DNA of 64,000 nucleotides, from positions 782,358 through 846,357 of the forward strand of contig SCFE01000036.1 of NCBI GenBank assembly GCA_004352715.1, written 5' to 3'. The stretch is from Hofstenia miamia (Eukaryota; Xenacoelomorpha; Acoela). The translations under genes and the position numbers were made by a program. Numbering within the stretch: the stretch's first letter is position 1; every line of letters starts with the position of its first letter. The notes under the pieces are model-generated. The model did not search any database, was not told the origin of the DNA, and saw only the letters and a program-made list of their open reading frames with translations. Shown here in pieces: positions 9,905 to 34,022 of the stretch.

Positions 9905-11830
9905 CAACAATTATTCCATTTTTTTAAGAACGTGAAAAACTTCTTTGTTGGATCCATCCCTGATTACAATACATTTTCCATGGTCAAGGTAGACTCCTAC
10001 ACTTACTGTATTACTACCGTCCGTCAAGTTAGCATGCCAATGTTCTTCTCTAGCACAGCATATGACGTTTCTTATATTTTCAGGTTTATTACTGTGTCAT
10101 TTTCGATCGGCTCAATACATCAATGATTTAATTGCTTTAAAACCCAGCAGTCCTTGTTTCCATGCTTGACAATAAGTTCAAAATGGCTCTTCTCATTCTC
10201 CTACATCTTGACCGCTTCAATTGCTCGTAATTATTATCCAAATGAGAGATTTGCATGGTATAAGAAGGCGTTTAATATTGTACCCCATCAAGTAGGAACG
10301 GAAAGGCATCTGCCTACTGTGTTCGTAATTTAGAGTTGACAAAAAAATATCATTATTTTTGGAAATTCTTTTTTAGGCTTGCATTTATAATTAAACGTTG
10401 AACAGCATAAGAGATATAAATTAATTTTGTATAAAAAATATTGACTTTGTCCATGTATTTGATCATATAGCTTGTGTCATAAGTTAGTGGCTCCTATTAT
10501 CACACTGTTATGCTGTAATATTGCTTGATGGTTTATCTGCTCAAGCTGTGTAGCGTTCGCGTTCAATGAATAAAACCTACTGTTAATTTTCCCAATAAAA
10601 AGTTGAGCATTTATCGATGCCGCGAATCAGTAGTTTCATAGGCAACAAAATATTCGATTATTGAAGATTTCTTTAATTACTTCAATTAAGAAAACTTTCT
10701 TTACGTGTGTTTGGCCCATTGCCTGATTTTCAATACACCCACTTACAAAACTATTTTTGTAGGTTCCATAAAGGTCTATTGGCATATAGAAACCATGTCA
10801 ACAAATCTGTCTATTTCCAGCGGCTCAATACCACAAGAGATGTGTTAATGTAGTTTACGTTTTGATGTCATTAGCGTGCTGTTCCTGTAAAATATTCAAT
10901 GCCTCCCAACATAATCGTGAAATGACATAAAACATCGGCTGTGTAGTTCTTTTACAAATTTCACAATTTTTACATACAGTTTTAACTAAATTAATATCAA
11001 AATTACAATTTGAATTTTTGAGGAAACGTATCATGCGAATTTCACTGCAGTGCCAAACTAAATATGAATTTTTCTTAGTTCAGTATGATTTAGTTTTGAT
11101 TGCTTCACTGTCAAAATTGTCTGCATATCCTTTAAAAACAGAAGTTCCTGATCAGGACATAACGAAATATTCAATGGTAATTTTTGAATTCGCCATATCA
11201 ATTAATGCTGCCATTTTCTTCAATGTCATTTTAGACAATAAAAGTGGTGGTCCCCCCTGCGATAACTTGTACAGAAAGAAGCGGTGTTGCCCAAAAACTC
11301 ATATTCGCAAATATACATGGCATAATGCCTGCTGCAGATTTCCATCGCTAAAAATAAATTTTAAGGTTGACTTAATCTGTTTGATGTGTTTAATATCAAT
11401 TTTACAATAACGCAGGTAATTTTCTAGCCATGTATTGCCTGCAACTGTTAGGGTACATGCCGAATATATAATACCCACATTATCAAATGTTGAATTGAGA
11501 GTTACATAAGTAGTAATGTAAGTAAAAAGAATTTGCTCATCGTTTTGAATAATTTTCTGAACTATCACCAGTAACGTAAGTTAGTTTGGGGTCTTCTTGA
11601 TCTGTTTTTGTACTCTCTTGTCCAATGATCGACTTCCCCACATATGACAGGGTCTTAAAATACTAGGTCTTGCTACGTTAAAATTGGGAAAGTTTTCTCC
11701 GCTTGCAAAATTTCGCCCGTTTTGAGTATTACCAATATCGCGATCATTGTGATATCGATTATTTCGAGATATTAAAGCTTGTGAATGTGTTCGCCCAAAA
11801 CAGTGTTAGCTGTATTGTTCAAAACAGGCC
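9905..11830 (-). pseudogene. copia-like LTR retrotransposon remnant (NC, protease, integrase)
   Basis: Read on the reverse strand, the order is nucleocapsid, protease, integrase. Gag tail: NRYHNDRDIGNTQNGRNF then CHMWGS (about 11,790-11,620). Protease: IIYSACTLTVAGNTWLENYL (about 11,480-11,415; the catalytic Asp position is Tyr), FSDGN, and PPLLLSKMTLKKMAALID (about 11,255-11,200), matching 'D.AC..TV.G..WL', 'FGDG' and 'PLLLSK..LKKA'. Integrase zinc region: CKNCEICKR (about 10,960). AAGN and DLYGTYKN with later fragments (10,850-10,700) follow. No reverse transcriptase lies between protease and integrase, which fits copia order. Pieces at 10,330-9,905 (including YLDHGKCIVIRDGSN) are probably downstream parts. 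Many stops and frameshifts; dead. Confidence 0.6.
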
Positions 11831-11886
11831 CACTTTTACTTCAGCATATTTGCCTGTTTATTATACAGTTTAATTAGATTTCAGCT

Positions 11887-12119
11887 ATGCCTCCAATTTC
11901 GCTGTCCGACCTCAAAAATTTGAGCGATGCCCAGTTTGCTTCCGCTGTTGGTGGTCTGAAGAAAGACGCCATCATTTCGTTGTTGCGCCAAGCGGTCACT
12001 GCTCTTTCTACCTCGACTCCGTCCTCCAATGATGGCCCTGGCGTCATATCATCATTATCTGAGTCCCTCACAAAGCTTTCCTCTGATGTTACCTCACTAC
12101 AATCCCAAATGTTCTCCTA
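11887..12119 (+). pseudogene. start of a non-LTR retrotransposon ORF1, cut by gap
   Basis: ATG 11,887 opens a clean frame beginning MPPISLSDLKNLSDAQFASA and continuing through GLKKDAIISLLRQAV and ISSLSESLTKLSSDVTSLQ, a Ser/Leu-rich, coiled-coil-forming segment typical of ORF1 proteins of CR1/jockey-type elements. It runs into the 1,000-N gap, so its true end is unknown. It may be intact or truncated. Confidence 0.5.
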
Positions 12120-13119
12120 NNNNNNNNNNNNNNNNNNNNNNNNNNNNNNNNNNNNNNNNNNNNNNNNNNNNNNNNNNNNNNNNNNNNNNNNNNNNNNNNN
12201 NNNNNNNNNNNNNNNNNNNNNNNNNNNNNNNNNNNNNNNNNNNNNNNNNNNNNNNNNNNNNNNNNNNNNNNNNNNNNNNNNNNNNNNNNNNNNNNNNNNN
12301 NNNNNNNNNNNNNNNNNNNNNNNNNNNNNNNNNNNNNNNNNNNNNNNNNNNNNNNNNNNNNNNNNNNNNNNNNNNNNNNNNNNNNNNNNNNNNNNNNNNN
12401 NNNNNNNNNNNNNNNNNNNNNNNNNNNNNNNNNNNNNNNNNNNNNNNNNNNNNNNNNNNNNNNNNNNNNNNNNNNNNNNNNNNNNNNNNNNNNNNNNNNN
12501 NNNNNNNNNNNNNNNNNNNNNNNNNNNNNNNNNNNNNNNNNNNNNNNNNNNNNNNNNNNNNNNNNNNNNNNNNNNNNNNNNNNNNNNNNNNNNNNNNNNN
12601 NNNNNNNNNNNNNNNNNNNNNNNNNNNNNNNNNNNNNNNNNNNNNNNNNNNNNNNNNNNNNNNNNNNNNNNNNNNNNNNNNNNNNNNNNNNNNNNNNNNN
12701 NNNNNNNNNNNNNNNNNNNNNNNNNNNNNNNNNNNNNNNNNNNNNNNNNNNNNNNNNNNNNNNNNNNNNNNNNNNNNNNNNNNNNNNNNNNNNNNNNNNN
12801 NNNNNNNNNNNNNNNNNNNNNNNNNNNNNNNNNNNNNNNNNNNNNNNNNNNNNNNNNNNNNNNNNNNNNNNNNNNNNNNNNNNNNNNNNNNNNNNNNNNN
12901 NNNNNNNNNNNNNNNNNNNNNNNNNNNNNNNNNNNNNNNNNNNNNNNNNNNNNNNNNNNNNNNNNNNNNNNNNNNNNNNNNNNNNNNNNNNNNNNNNNNN
13001 NNNNNNNNNNNNNNNNNNNNNNNNNNNNNNNNNNNNNNNNNNNNNNNNNNNNNNNNNNNNNNNNNNNNNNNNNNNNNNNNNNNNNNNNNNNNNNNNNNNN
13101 NNNNNNNNNNNNNNNNNNN
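12120..13119. other. assembly gap, 1,000 N
   Basis: A run of exactly 1,000 N, which suggests a default-length scaffolding gap rather than a measured one. Nothing can be said about its content; missing ERG exons or a retrotransposon body could lie here. Confidence 0.95.
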
Positions 13120-14523
13120 ATTGGGGTTGAGGTTAGGGTTAGATTTAGTATTTTTCTAATAAATCAATGAAGTATCCATGTATGTATATACATGTAATAA
13201 TGTGTAACAAAAAGTCGAAAAAATACACAGTCCCTATAATTAATCCGACTTTAAATAATGCCACGGGCCAAAACTCCACATCTAACCCCGCCACATGAGA
13301 TAAACTTTAACTTAAAAAGTAAGAATTCAATATCAGGGGAAACTATTCAACAACATTTACGAAATTCAAATGAAGGATCCAAAAAATTGGAAGGATTAAA
13401 TAATGACTATTATCTGTGAACATGAACACCTTCAATATTCTGAGTTTTATACATAATCAACATCCATGTGGATGCTAAATTTAATATGTCGATTTTGCTA
13501 GCAAAAACAGTTTTAACAAAATATTCATAAGATTATGTAGGCAACACAATGGCATTATTTTCGACGAAACTGTGATGCGCAGTATGGCATTGGCGTTGAC
13601 GCTTTTTTCAATTTCTACTTAATCCGATTTATTAAACGACATAATTCATGAAATAACGAAGTTCCAAGGAGATAACGCGGGGAGCAATATGCGGTAGAAA
13701 ATTCATCGGACTATGGAAAACCTCGACACGACATTTTGAAAACATATTTTCATTAGCCCGCAATTTATCAGGTTGAGCTTTACGTTAAAGAAACAAATAA
13801 TTGGCCAGAAATTTTTAAAAATCTATGAAAATTTCTTTAAAGCATTTTAAAATCACTAACTAACAAATATATCCAAACCCAAAACACTACAGGATAGAGG
13901 AGAGTCTCCTTAAAAATCCCGCAAGGTCATGAACTTTTACCGATAAGCTTCAATGGCTGTGAGTGATTTATCTACATAAAGAAACAGCTAAGGTTAGTTA
14001 TTGCTCTTAGACCTCCCGAATACCTTAACACTAGGCGTGGAGATAACTAAAAACCATTTTAAAAAATCGGAATGTTCAAAGTAATTCAACCACGGCAACA
14101 CAGTTTAGTACAAATGATCAACATCAAAACCACCAGAATAGCATATGTAAAGTTGGATTGTTTCAATATGCATTTCGTAAACAATTGAATCTTTATCCTT
14201 AATATTTTATGTTTTAAAGAGCACGTTCGCCAAAAGATATGTCAATATCTTGCAATTTCTAAACTGTTACTTACTCTATACGAAGCCTACATGTAAGCAC
14301 AGCTTATCAACTTCTTGAAAAGTAACATCAAAGAACACAAATATTTTCGAAAATGAAACAAAAGCCTCAACTTATACTTACAATCAAGCAAATAGGAGGC
14401 AATTTTGAGAGTGAAAATAACAAAATATTCCCAATTTTAGGCAGATCAGTTATTTAGGAAGAATAAAAAAATAATTAATAATTCAAAATGCTGCAATAAA
14501 AGATTAGCCCTAATTAACATAAT

Positions 14524-14570
<47 letters not shown>

Positions 14571-14936
14571 NNNNNNNNNNNNNNNNNNNNNNNNNNNNNN
14601 NNNNNNNNNNNNNNNNNNNNNNNNNNNNNNNNNNNNNNNNNNNNNNNNNNNNNNNNNNNNNNNNNNNNNNNNNNNNNNNNNNNNNNNNNNNNNNNNNNNN
14701 NNNNNNNNNNNNNNNNNNNNNNNNNNNNNNNNNNNNNNNNNNNNNNNNNNNNNNNNNNNNNNNNNNNNNNNNNNNNNNNNNNNNNNNNNNNNNNNNNNNN
14801 NNNNNNNNNNNNNNNNNNNNNNNNNNNNNNNNNNNNNNNNNNNNNNNNNNNNNNNNNNNNNNNNNNNNNNNNNNNNNNNNNNNNNNNNNNNNNNNNNNNN
14901 NNNNNNNNNNNNNNNNNNNNNNNNNNNNNNNNNNNN

Positions 14937-14973
<37 letters not shown>

Positions 14974-17900
14974 CACTAATGAATTTTTTAATTAAAATCA
15001 GGAAATGACTAATCAAACCTCCAGAATAGAATATTTATATTTGGATTATTTCAATATGCATTACGTAAAGAATGGAATCTTCATCATTATTATTTTATGT
15101 TTTTAAAGAGCATCATTGACAATAAAATTAAATGACGAAAGTACATCTGTCAGTTCAAATACACTTGGTTGCCTCAAATTATGAAGTAGAAATGGAAACA
15201 CGTCATCAACTAATGAGTAATGAATAAGTGATAAAGAAGTTCTTTAAGTAAAATAGTAAAATTAGTAATAAAAATGATGCTAATTCAAACAAGGTGGAAA
15301 AAAATATTGGAGTAAGTGCCAGAGAGAATAATGGAAAGCAAGATATAACATTTTTAGGGGATGATATAAAAATTCATAAACCACTGTAAGTTAGGGGTGG
15401 GGGTTAGCATCTTACTCGTGTCATCGCGAGTTTATTCAAATAGTTATTTTATTCTGAGGAATCATCAATTTATCTAAACTATTTACAATTGAATATACTA
15501 ATTATAGAATCAGGAAAACGTGTTCCACTAAGTTTTCAAAAATATCATAACAATGAATTAATGCTCAAAAAAAGTTGTCACAGCCCCATACAAAAATTGC
15601 ATGCCATTACTGCGAAGCCCCATGTGTAAATATATTTACATCATCCTGAAGTTGTATGTTTTTTGGCGATTGGTGGAAAAGTTAGGCATATGATTTAAAT
15701 GGAATGAGGTTTTAAGTGTAAAATAAAATCAAGCAGAATTGTTTTTGCTAGGACCATGATTATTCAATGACAAAGTCAGTGGAACAGTAAATCACTTGGA
15801 AATGAAAATAAATCAGCGTCGAATACAGTGCATAAATCCGACAAAAAGCAACATGAATTCAGCCGTATTTAATCGGAAAAGACCTGGCCCATGATTTATT
15901 AGAATATATTTTATAAGAAATCGTTAGATCTCAATAAATTATTCTTGTATACTGATAATGAATTTACAGTAGACCATAATATTTACAAATTCAAAAACAC
16001 AACACATCTTGCTAAAATGACTAATGATTTAAAATTAGTTAAAACCTACTTGTGCCAAATTTCGTAAATCTTACATTTCACTGCTAATTTTTATAATAAA
16101 CAAAGCTGCCAATTTGCTTCATCTACGCTAGTATCCGAACAAACGCAAACGTTTTAGGTACGAGAACTCAAAATTAAAATGTGATGTCATTATCAAATCT
16201 CAAAATATAGGGAATTTTCGAAAAAAAATTGTTGGTTTTAACAATTGGAAATGATGGTGTTCATTAGAATTCATTCCTAACTCATCAAAGATAATTTTCT
16301 TTAATATATTATTTACATTTTTGCACTCTAACAACACGATGCATAAAATGAGAAGATTTAGAATCTTTTATTAGGGGGGTCGCGTCCGCCAGAAAGAAAG
16401 CTTTACAACTTTTGAGTAACGAGGTTGAATAGGGTTAAATCAGGGGTAGATATTTTTAAGAATCAAGGGCATCATTGTAAGTAAATTTTTCAAAACCTAA
16501 AAACTTCCTGCACAGAGCAAACAGTCTTTCACCAACATTTCAAAATTAGCTACAGCATATAAATGAAGTAAGTTTTCCTTCCACGCATCAATTTCCCAAC
16601 GGTCGAGAAATAACGGTGTTTACATTTTTATGTATGGATTGAACTGGAAAGCTAATTCGAATAGAAACAAATTAGACTTTGATATAACATAGAGATTAGC
16701 ATGATGTGCGAATACATAAGTGTATTGTAAAATTTAAGTGGGGTGATAATGAGTGATTAGCCTAGTTTTGGAAAGATTCTGAAAACCAGAGCTGAAAGCA
16801 GTGTTAATAAATAGTGCACAAGGGAGCGTGTGTAGAGATGAATAATATAATCGAGTACAGGTGCATATCTCCCAATTTTCTGGAAAGGAGACAGTAGTGC
16901 AAATCTGCTCATTCATTACATATTTCAATTATTTTGCTTCAAATAAATCTCCACTTGAGAAATCCCAACTCAATTAAATAAAAGCTTACTACTACCGCGA
17001 CAAAGATTCAATCTGGCCAACAGTCGCAACTGAAGGTTTCATTCACAGGATGAATGTGACTACAATGACTTTTATTACCTTTATCTCGGTGATAATATAT
17101 TATGAAACAATTCTTAAGTGTGTAGAAAAACGGATATCTATACAAGGATAAAATTCATGGGCTGCACAAGTGGTTTTGGAAATTTCACTTAAAATAAAGA
17201 ATGTAATATGATTACAGTGAGCAAATTTCTTTAGTGATACAAAAATATGGTAAAAATGTATCTTGAAAATAGATGAACCACTGAAACGCTATATATTTAT
17301 TTGAATTAATGATAGCAAGATTAAATGAATATAAACATCAGTGAGTAAGTTAATCTTCTCAAGGCTATATTAATTTTGATTCATCATTTAAATAAATTTA
17401 TCATAAATTTGGTGTTCCAAAAAATGGAGCAAAATTCAAAAACATTAAATAGGCTTAATAATATCGAGTCTCCGTTAAATTTCAAAACGTGCAAAAGTTT
17501 ACAAATGAAATTAGACGTACAAACATCTTTCTCACCCAAAAAGTGTCCAACTGGGAAGCTAAAACCCATGGTATCACAAAAAATGTCAGAAAACGATACA
17601 TGAAATGATTTGCTTACAATACATATATTAATGAATTAAGATTGAGCTCCGCAATGAAGATTCTTAAATATCGGTGGTATTAACTCTGAGATTATCATAA
17701 AAATTAAAGACACTATATTGTAATTTACAATCCTACACTAAGGTTCTACGTCACCAGAATATATTTTATTGGTCCTAGTCCCCTTTTGGTGCCAATTTCG
17801 TCTCATATCAATCCCAAGTGGTCCCACGAAATAAATTTTGGGGAAATTGGAAAAATTACAATATTCAGAAATTTGTGAACGCAGCTTCTGTATTTATGGG

Positions 17901-18560
17901 ACCAGTTCCTGTTGCTGAAATCCCACTGAAATATTTATTCATAGACACATGGGACTGAATAGTCTCGAAAGACCCTATACTACGTTATATTATTGAAGAA
18001 GACATAGAACACAGATATTTTCAAGAAATGTTAGCTACTTTTAAAATTCTGGTATTGGGTGGGGTTGGGTTCGGGGTAATGTGAATTTTGTTTTCATAGA
18101 GTGGGATTACGTCGGGTAAGTGAATTCATAGTCGGTTCAGGCCCGGTCTGTTAAGGGAATTAATAATCGGTTCAGGTCGGGTACAGTTCTATTATTGATT
18201 GTCCATCACTGCTCGAGAACAGCAGTATTCTAAATTAGGAAATCTTAAACATATAGATGTAAGAGTAAAATTTAGCATCTAATGAATGAATAAATTGCTA
18301 GTATTCCAACTGACGTAGAGTTCGCGGCACAATCACCAAATAAAGATATGCACACGAGCAGGGACATCACAAAAGAAAATTGTTTTCACGCAGCTTTAGT
18401 AGCAGTATTCTTGACAGATGTCACGGCATACAATCAGAGAATTATCAAAGAATATAATTTGTGTCAAAGTTATCGTAAACGTTTCTCAAATAAGACATTC
18501 CACGAAGAATTTTAAAAATAGATGACAGCATAGGAACTTCCACAAGTACAAAGGAAACAC
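13120..18560. other. AT-rich non-coding region
   Basis: No gene is supported on either strand. It begins with a short TTAGGG-like stretch (ggttagggttag, about 13,130-13,141) at the edge of the gap. A short GC-richer block at 18,060-18,195 contains two related units of the form cggttcaggcccggt / cggttcaggtcgggt about 45 bp apart. If the ERG channel gene continues on the minus strand, this region is intron or 3' to it. I looked for exons encoding the channel's transmembrane and cyclic-nucleotide-binding domains and found none. Confidence 0.5.
14524..14968. repeat. (TA)n microsatellite with assembly gap
   Basis: Alternating TA on both sides of a 366-N gap (14,571-14,936). The gap almost certainly arises from failure to assemble through the dinucleotide repeat. 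Confidence 0.9.
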
Positions 18561-18769
18561 ACTTACTTTGCCAAATCATTAATTTATCAACGAAAAAAGA
18601 ATACAACTGCTGCAGATAATAGTTACTCCCTGTATGATGTACTGTGAATGAATTTCAAAATATGAAGTTTTAGAACAAATTTCAAATACATCCACGCAAA
18701 TATGAATGTACAGAAGAATTATAGGGCGAAGACCATTATACATAAATTCAAAATCATCTATATAAAGTG

Positions 18770-18772
<3 letters not shown>

Positions 18773-18804
<32 letters not shown>
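18773..18804. repeat. (AT)n microsatellite
   Basis: About 16 uninterrupted AT units. Confidence 0.95.
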
Positions 18805-18807
<3 letters not shown>

Positions 18808-19035
18808 CAAGCATACATTTCCAAAATCACAAATATTTTACTAATATTCGACAAAAATTGTGAATAAAAGCAATGAATTTGCTGTATATTTATAAAATAT
18901 AAATCACAAATTTTGATACATTTCGTTTACAACCCTAAAAAGTTATAACTAGAAAGCTATATTAAAATGTAAACTACGAATTCTTCATTACACTTACAGA
19001 ATATATAGTAAAATTATATAGTATAGAATATATAG

Positions 19036-19037
<2 letters not shown>

Positions 19038-19075
<38 letters not shown>
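19038..19075. repeat. (TA)n microsatellite
   Basis: About 19 TA units, preceded by two imperfect copies of tatagtaatata / tatagaatata. Confidence 0.95.
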
Positions 19076-19077
<2 letters not shown>

Positions 19078-19079
19078 AA

Positions 19080-20805
19080 ATATTCCCTAGTTTAGTCAAA
19101 AGTTATTAAGACTACATGGGAAAAATTCAGACAAAGGATTAAATAATGTATTGAAATTGTGAGCAATATTAACCTCGCATTGAAAAATTTGCTGTCAAAA
19201 GTTAAATGGAATGATACAAAGGTCAATCTAGAACAGTAAGGCCTACCAATATTTGACTAATCATGTACAAAAATAAAATGTAAAATTTTTGAAGATAAAA
19301 TAATGGATAGTAATTTTTGTATAATAGTCTTCATGAGTAGTATTTCTATTTTCAAAACAGTAAAATGGTTGAATATAATCAATGTGTTAAAATATATTTC
19401 AGTCAGTTCGAATAAAAAATGAGCATGAATTAATATAAAATACATTCCGGAGATTGGGGATATGAATTAACTAGGAAAATGATACACACCGAGCAATCGC
19501 GGTTTACATAACTTTGATACAACGGTAAATATACAACTGTAAATAATATCGATAGGCTAAGCATATTTGTCAGAATATAATGAAGAAATCTGTTACCAAT
19601 GCAATTATAAAACTCAACGTCATACTACATCAATTTAAATTGTTCTGATCATTGAGAGAGAAGAAAAGACAATTGTCAACATAAAATCTCTCTTTCTTCA
19701 AGCTTTCATTTCATTAGTAATTGGCAAAATTACAATATTAATGGTTACATGCTTTCTAACGCTGTAATTCATGTTAAACATTGACAATCGATTTTAGAGC
19801 ATAACAAAACAAACTTTACTACTTAATTTGTTTTCTTATTGTAATTGCATGTGCTATTCTTAAAGAATACTGTATGCATTTTGTATAATACAGTGAAACA
19901 AATTCCGGGTATACTCGAAGATAGCGTGCATCCATTACCTTAATGCTCTTTAATGCTATCTATTCAATACATATTTTTAGGTTTTTCTAAGATTAACTGG
20001 GTCAATTTTGAGTAGCATTAGTCTGGATAAGGTTGGGCTCGGCAAAATAGTTTAGCCCTACCACGTAAAACTATTTTTATTGGGCTTTTCTTACATACGG
20101 CGTTTATAATAATGATCCAATCGCCTTGAAATGTGTAACAACAAAAATTACGCGGAATGTAATAAGCAAATATGAAACAAAAAATGTTCACATAAAAATA
20201 TGTTAGTACTAATGTCTGAAAAAGTTTCCATAATTTTTTTTTGAACAAAGATATTGACACAATTTTTTCAGGTAATGTAAAAAACTAAATTTCACGCGAT
20301 GAAAATTTTCCGCGAGCCTTCAGCTAATCACAAATTGATTTTTTAAGATTTGTGCTTGGGAGCGCAAATTGCACCTCAATAAAAATAGGATTAAGCGCTA
20401 GTCGGTCAACAAAAAAACGCTTCGATGTGTATCATAAAATATAATACTTGATATGCTTTGCATCTACGAAATCTATATAAAAACAAAAAAATAAGCATCC
20501 TCATGCATGCAAATTTGCAGAACTAAAAAATATAGTGGAATTTAATTCAAACCGTTAATAAAAAACCATGTCATGCAAACATCGCATGCAGAAGAGAAAT
20601 TAAGGCTAATTAAAGAACACCGATTGTACTTGCAGAAACAAGTGTGAAAACAAAAAATGAGATACTGCCTGCACAAACCTTGAATAGTATTTCGAAGAAC
20701 ACGCCCTTAGAAAAGAGAAGGTTAAGCCTAATGCTTTCAACCTAAGAACAACGATACACACATACACACAAGAAACGAATAGAACAATTAAAATGCATAC
20801 ATTTG
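19080..20805. other. AT-rich region, probably ERG intron 3 or beyond
   Basis: No exon recognised. It lies downstream of ERG exon 3 on the minus strand, so it is expected to be intron if the gene continues. Confidence 0.45.
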
Positions 20806-20809
20806 TTAC

Positions 20810-31163
<10,354 letters not shown>

Positions 31164-32812
31164 GGCGAAGGTATAGAATAGGGTGAATAGGGTGCACGCG
31201 GACAAAATAAACACTAATACAAGGTAAAAAACGATGAGAAATGCAATAACATATGTAAAAAGCTTAAAAAATAATGTATATAGACCAATAACTTTGCATA
31301 ATTAAGCAAATTCGCAGCACGCGGTAACACGCGTAAGCACGCGGTGCGTATTTAAGGATAATAGCACAAAAAACATGAAATTCATAAAATAATTAACTAT
31401 TATTAAACAAATTACACGATCTAAAAGTATATTTTTGCAAATCTATACATGTTTAGTTTAAATCAAGTGCTTACCTTAGGCGAAATAAATTTTGATAAAA
31501 ATATAAATATATTAATTTCGATTACTCAATGTGTTTTACTCGTATTATTATAACAACTAATATATTTTAAGCTTTGCACCCAATTATCGCCGCTAATCCT
31601 TGCGCATATTTTGCAAGTATTGACATTTTCTAACACCAAAGCATCTCGTCTCCGGGTCAACTTTCTGAGAGCCACCACGGCTACTCTCCGGTTTTGACAT
31701 AGTAATATCTAAAACCTAACTAAACTTTGGTCAGGTAAGACTGGAACAGTTCAATGAAATCCGAATCAAAACCAAATAAACGTAACTTGTCAAGCAGAAT
31801 GCAGTGAGGGAGGTGATGAAAGGCTTTTGAGATGTCAAGAAAGATAATACAATCAGGATCATTAATATCAGAGTGACGTAGCAGTTTTCGATAAGAGTGA
31901 GCAGGTTTGTAATTGTAGAGCGATCAGGAAGGTTGCCATGCTGAGAAGAAGAGTTGAGGTAACGAATTTTTGGGAATACATAACGAAAAACAAGGTGTTC
32001 ANTGAAGATGAACTACATACTGCTAGGAGCAAAACAAGTGAAACGATCCTGTTTTTGATCATTGCTTTATAAAGAATCCGTTAAACGACACTACATAAGC
32101 AAAGATTGAAATGGAAATTAAAAAAGGCGATTTCTCGTTTTGAATCAATTTGCAAAAAATGGTTTCTTGCACTACATGCTTCAATTATAAAAGGCCCTAT
32201 GTTGAGTCCCATATACATGTTCAATAAGTATGAAAATATATAAGTTAATATATTATATGTAATGCATATAACATTTTGAGTAAATTTATTTAAATTTTCA
32301 GTAACAATTGCATATCGACAGGCCCATGGTTATTGCACCCAACGCACAATTTAAAATATATTTATAACAATGTTAGCGAAATGTATATTTATGCAACGCG
32401 GACATGCTAGCTATAAATTCGGTACTAATCGGTAAATAAAATACGAAAATAACTACTAATCTAGAGAACAAATTCTTTGAAAGTTCCAATTAATATAAAA
32501 AATCAAGTAAAAAAGACTTGATTTACACTAAAAAAATTTATAGATTTACATAAATGTACAACTATATCGAGCATTTGGGTTAAAAATAGACAAAAAAAAT
32601 TATGAATTCCCAGTTTTCTGTGCAATTCCCCTTAAATATGTACCGCTTGCTACGAATTTGGTGAATTATACAAAGTTATTGGTCTATATACATTATTTTT
32701 TAAGCTTTTTACGTATGTTGTTGCATTTCTCATCGTTTTTTACCCTGTATTAGTGTTTATTTTATCCGCGTGCTCCGCGTGTTCCGCGTGCACCCTATTC
32801 TATACCTTCGCC
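31164..32812 (-). mobile_element. TIR DNA element, copy B, inverted relative to copy A
   Basis: It starts ggcgaaggtatagaataggg (31,164) and ends with the reverse complement at 32,812, with the same cacgcgg-rich inverted ends as copy A. Internal order is the reverse of copy A: PHD-like ORF start, reverse-transcriptase fragment (about 31,725-32,000), then the AT-rich arm. A single N at 32,002 marks a join where about 0.5 kb present in copy A is missing. The flanks ggtttggaa (31,155-31,163) and aaattagc (32,813-32,820) are the reverse complements of copy A's two flanks. The left end has a small duplication (aatagggtg). Confidence 0.85.
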
Positions 32813-34022
32813 AAATTAGCATTAGTGCACGAGTTGCCGAGTTACTAAGTAGAATTCATGGAGTGAATCCCTCCTTGTTGTCCCTAAAACAATCCCTAGC
32901 AATAGGTAATTATCAGATGAAGCTTAGTTACAAACCATCCATAGTTAACATACAACAGAAATTGGCTTTTAATTACACCTGGTTGTACAGTATCTGCCAG
33001 ATTTTTTAATATTACAAACTTGATTAGTTTAACAGGACTAGAAGTCAACAAGATGCGCAAAAATGCAAGGCTCAAAAACTGCGTTGAAATTTGATGTATT
33101 TCTATCTTAGGATATAGTCTCTTAACAAACTCCAGCTGGTTTAACCCCTTCTAACCCAGCCACATGCTTACGGCTCTGACGAAAGTGATCTAAAGTCAAA
33201 GCGGTTTGGAATTATCGGAAGCTGATATCCTAATGTAAATTCAAATGATTTTTATCCAAAAATTAAACATAACATAAACTTCTGTAAATATTATATTTTT
33301 AAAGACTGCTATCGAGTTAAATAAACAGTTTAAAATTGAACAAAATAACTAAGTTTTGTTTAAACAATACTGAATAGTTACAAAACGCACACCTAAAATA
33401 TATTTCTAACTATGCCAGTGAATTACAATTATTGAATAATATAGAGGAATTATCCGACTAAAACAAGTTTTAAACTGGATGCAAAATGAAAAACGGCGAG
33501 TTTGTAGAATTAGGAACAGGCGGACAAAAGAACCACAAATATAGCGTAAAAAACGGTGAGAAATGCAAGAAAAGATTATAATTTATAAAAATCATTTACA
33601 TTAGATAAAATAACATCAATTTTTAATTCAAAACAATTTATTGAACTTCTTATTCTAACTACCTTAGCAAACTCCTCGCATTTGCCAAATTTAGACATTG
33701 TTAACAAAAAAACTTACAGCATTTTGTCAGGTCCTTACAAGATTCAGACTTGAAATTAAAATAAATTATCTATATAATACTTAAACTATTTGATTATTAA
33801 TTAGAACATTAAATTAAATTCGTACACTTTGACTGGCAGATTTTGAAGTATGACGTCCCTTTGTTTAAATTCTGATCAATGTGAAACTCATGGACAGTTT
33901 TCAAGTGTGGATATATCACAAAGCAAACTAAAAAAATTTAAAAATGATTTCTTGCAGATATTAACCATGCAACATAAGTGATGTTCTTCTATTACTGTCA
34001 GCTTCATGAGCACATGCCTTAC
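32813..34022. other. no supported gene
   Basis: AT-rich. On the minus strand a segment 33,927-33,811 is open in one frame (CFVIYPHLKTVHEFHIDQ), but its phase does not match the neighbouring candidate exon. Confidence 0.4.

Noticed and set aside
11018-11410. A 130-codon forward ORF
   Set aside because: It is the complement of the better supported copia-like protease/integrase remnant on the minus strand.
13125-13145. TTAGGG-like sequence, possible interstitial telomere
   Set aside because: Only two or three imperfect units beside a gap; too short to claim.
17750-17980. GC-richer minus-strand stretch as a possible ERG linker exon
   Set aside because: No conserved ERG residues, several stops, no fitting splice sites.
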